A stretch of 64,000 nt of DNA from Tamarix chinensis. Lineage: Eukaryota > Streptophyta > Magnoliopsida > Caryophyllales > Tamaricaceae. This document shows, in pieces, positions 63,201 to 64,000 of the stretch. The notes under the pieces were generated by a model that saw only the letters and a list, made by a program, of their open reading frames with translations, made no database searches and was not told where the DNA came from. Position 1 is the stretch's first letter. Each line of letters starts with the position of its first letter. The translations under genes were made by a program, and so were the position numbers. The DNA is taken from NCBI GenBank assembly GCA_030549775.1, contig CM060173.1, positions 33,414,110 through 33,478,109 of the forward strand. The letters are read 5' to 3'.

Positions 63201-64000
63201 TAATAATAATGATGATGATGATGGTGATGATGATGATCATAATCATAATAATAATATTAATAATGGTTCCACTATTATTAATAATGATATTAGTAGCAAT
63301 ATTCCAAAGTTAGTAATAATAATAATAACAACAATAATAATAATAGCCATAGTATTAGTAGCAGTGGTAGCACTAGTAGTAATAATAATATCAACCTAAA
63401 ATAATTAATAACTAAATAAATTAGTTTTTAAAGGTTAGGGAGGCTAAGGCATAACATAAGGTGGTGGTGACCAAGCGGCGTCGATGGCGGCGAACTGCAA
63501 CGGCGGTGGAGGAGGATGAGAAGGTGGAGAAATGATTTATAGGCTAGAAGAGGAGGACTAAGAGGGTGGTTGTGATGGTGGTGGGTGCTCTGGGTTAAAA
63601 GGGTTGGAATGGTGGTGGTGGTGTAGCCAAAGGGGCAGTGTAGGCAGCTGTTTATGTGGTGGCCGAAGGTGGTGGAGGGGGAGGAAGGGAGAAGTAGAGG
63701 GAGGCATAGGAAAGAAAGGTTGACGGAGGTAGGGGAGACTCTACTGGTTGTGGCGGGGACGGCGGTACACGATAGTGAGAAGGGTGGCGGTGGATGAGAA
63801 TTGGTAAATCGAGGGGCCAACTTTAGATGGTTGCGGTAGCTTATGTAGGAGGAATCAAGGGTGGTGAAGGGTGTGGTTCGATGGAGGGTGATATAGGGAG
63901 TATTTTGGTAGGTGGTTCGGGCGGCAGTGCTAGGCAACGGTGGCTAAGGGGTCATCTAAACAGGTAGCAGAGCAAGTGGGAAAAGGAAAAGAAGGTCTAT
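60263..64000 (-). mobile_element. Minus-strand long LTR, ATT-rich subtype, running off the window
   Basis: The 3' end is TGTAACACCCCTAAAATTT at 60263, followed by the reversed tail (GGGGGTGCTATCACTG, then ACCAGTCTCGTACTAA). Going right it shows CTCGTGGGAATGAGCAGCACC (about 60722), CCACTATTAT..GATGGAT repeats (60950-61290), a reversed splice-donor-like TTCTTACCT (about 62468), a trinucleotide array (62760-63400) and a purine-rich tract (63420 to the end), which is the pyrimidine tract on the minus strand. The order mirrors the LTR at 46245-50800. The 5' end lies outside. The left flank is ATACT. Confidence 0.8.
62760..63400 (-). repeat. AGT/AAT/GAT trinucleotide microsatellite
   Basis: Interrupted runs of AGT, AAT, AAC and GAT. 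It matches, in reverse, the array at 47650-48260, and is a shared trait of this LTR subtype. Open frames across it are simple repeats read as Asn/Asp or Ile/Met runs. Confidence 0.8.

Noticed and set aside
62993..63313. Asn/Asp/Ile/Met-rich open frame
   Set aside because: Translation of trinucleotide microsatellite DNA.
63428..63937. 169-codon minus-strand open frame near the window end
   Set aside because: It lies in the pyrimidine-rich tract of the minus-strand LTR, has Ser/Thr/Pro/His low complexity and no domain.

Overview
The window is nuclear DNA from a flowering plant, species not determined. It is AT-rich, has almost no genes, and consists mostly of nested plant transposons: CACTA DNA elements, Cassandra miniature retrotransposons carrying a 5S-rRNA-like promoter, very long solo LTRs, a hAT-type MITE and a TRIM solo LTR. 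No bacterial-type genes, CRISPR arrays, tRNA genes or true rRNA genes were seen.

Region 1-12 kb. This holds the only gene that looks intact. It is a three-exon minus-strand gene (exons 10765-10642, 10395-10264, 9555-9404) encoding a 135-aa secreted precursor that ends in a root meristem growth factor (RGF/GOLVEN/CLEL) motif. It has a TATA box and a G-box upstream. To its left lie a Ty3/gypsy-type LTR (about 3.0-6.12 kb) broken by a Cassandra element, and a complete non-autonomous CACTA element (6163-8403, TSD TTA). A possible orphan exon for a membrane protein lies at 1924-2181.

Region 11.9-21.4 kb is a three-layer nest: Cassandra 11905-21365 (TSD TAACC), split by CACTA 12123-20857 (TSD AAG), itself split by solo LTR 16858-20601 (TSD GATAT).

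Region 21.4-53.8 kb is a deeper nest. Next to a decayed Ty3/gypsy pol (minus strand) lies an old CACTA element with a Ulp1-like peptidase pseudogene. Its right end is at 53818. A 3'-truncated LTR (24334-29229) lies in an intron of that pseudogene. A minus-strand LTR (29938-53460) sits in the 3' subterminal repeats and was in turn hit by another minus-strand LTR (31685-51619, TSD TTTAT). The latter was hit separately by CACTA 32877-38274 (TSD ACA), solo LTR 38417-43531 (TSD CTGGT) and solo LTR 46245-50800 (TSD AGGTG). The last LTR carries a TRIM solo LTR (TSD AAACC) and a hAT-like MITE (8-bp TSD).

The most notable cargo is in CACTA 32877-38274. It carries four consecutive exons, introns included, of the meiotic synaptonemal-complex gene ZYP1, now broken by stops and a frameshift.

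Region 53.8-64 kb is decayed repeat DNA, a 192-bp tandem duplication, and two more minus-strand LTRs. The last of these runs off the window end.

All reading was by eye. Insertion boundaries given with TSDs are read directly from the sequence; lineage names for the long LTRs are inference.
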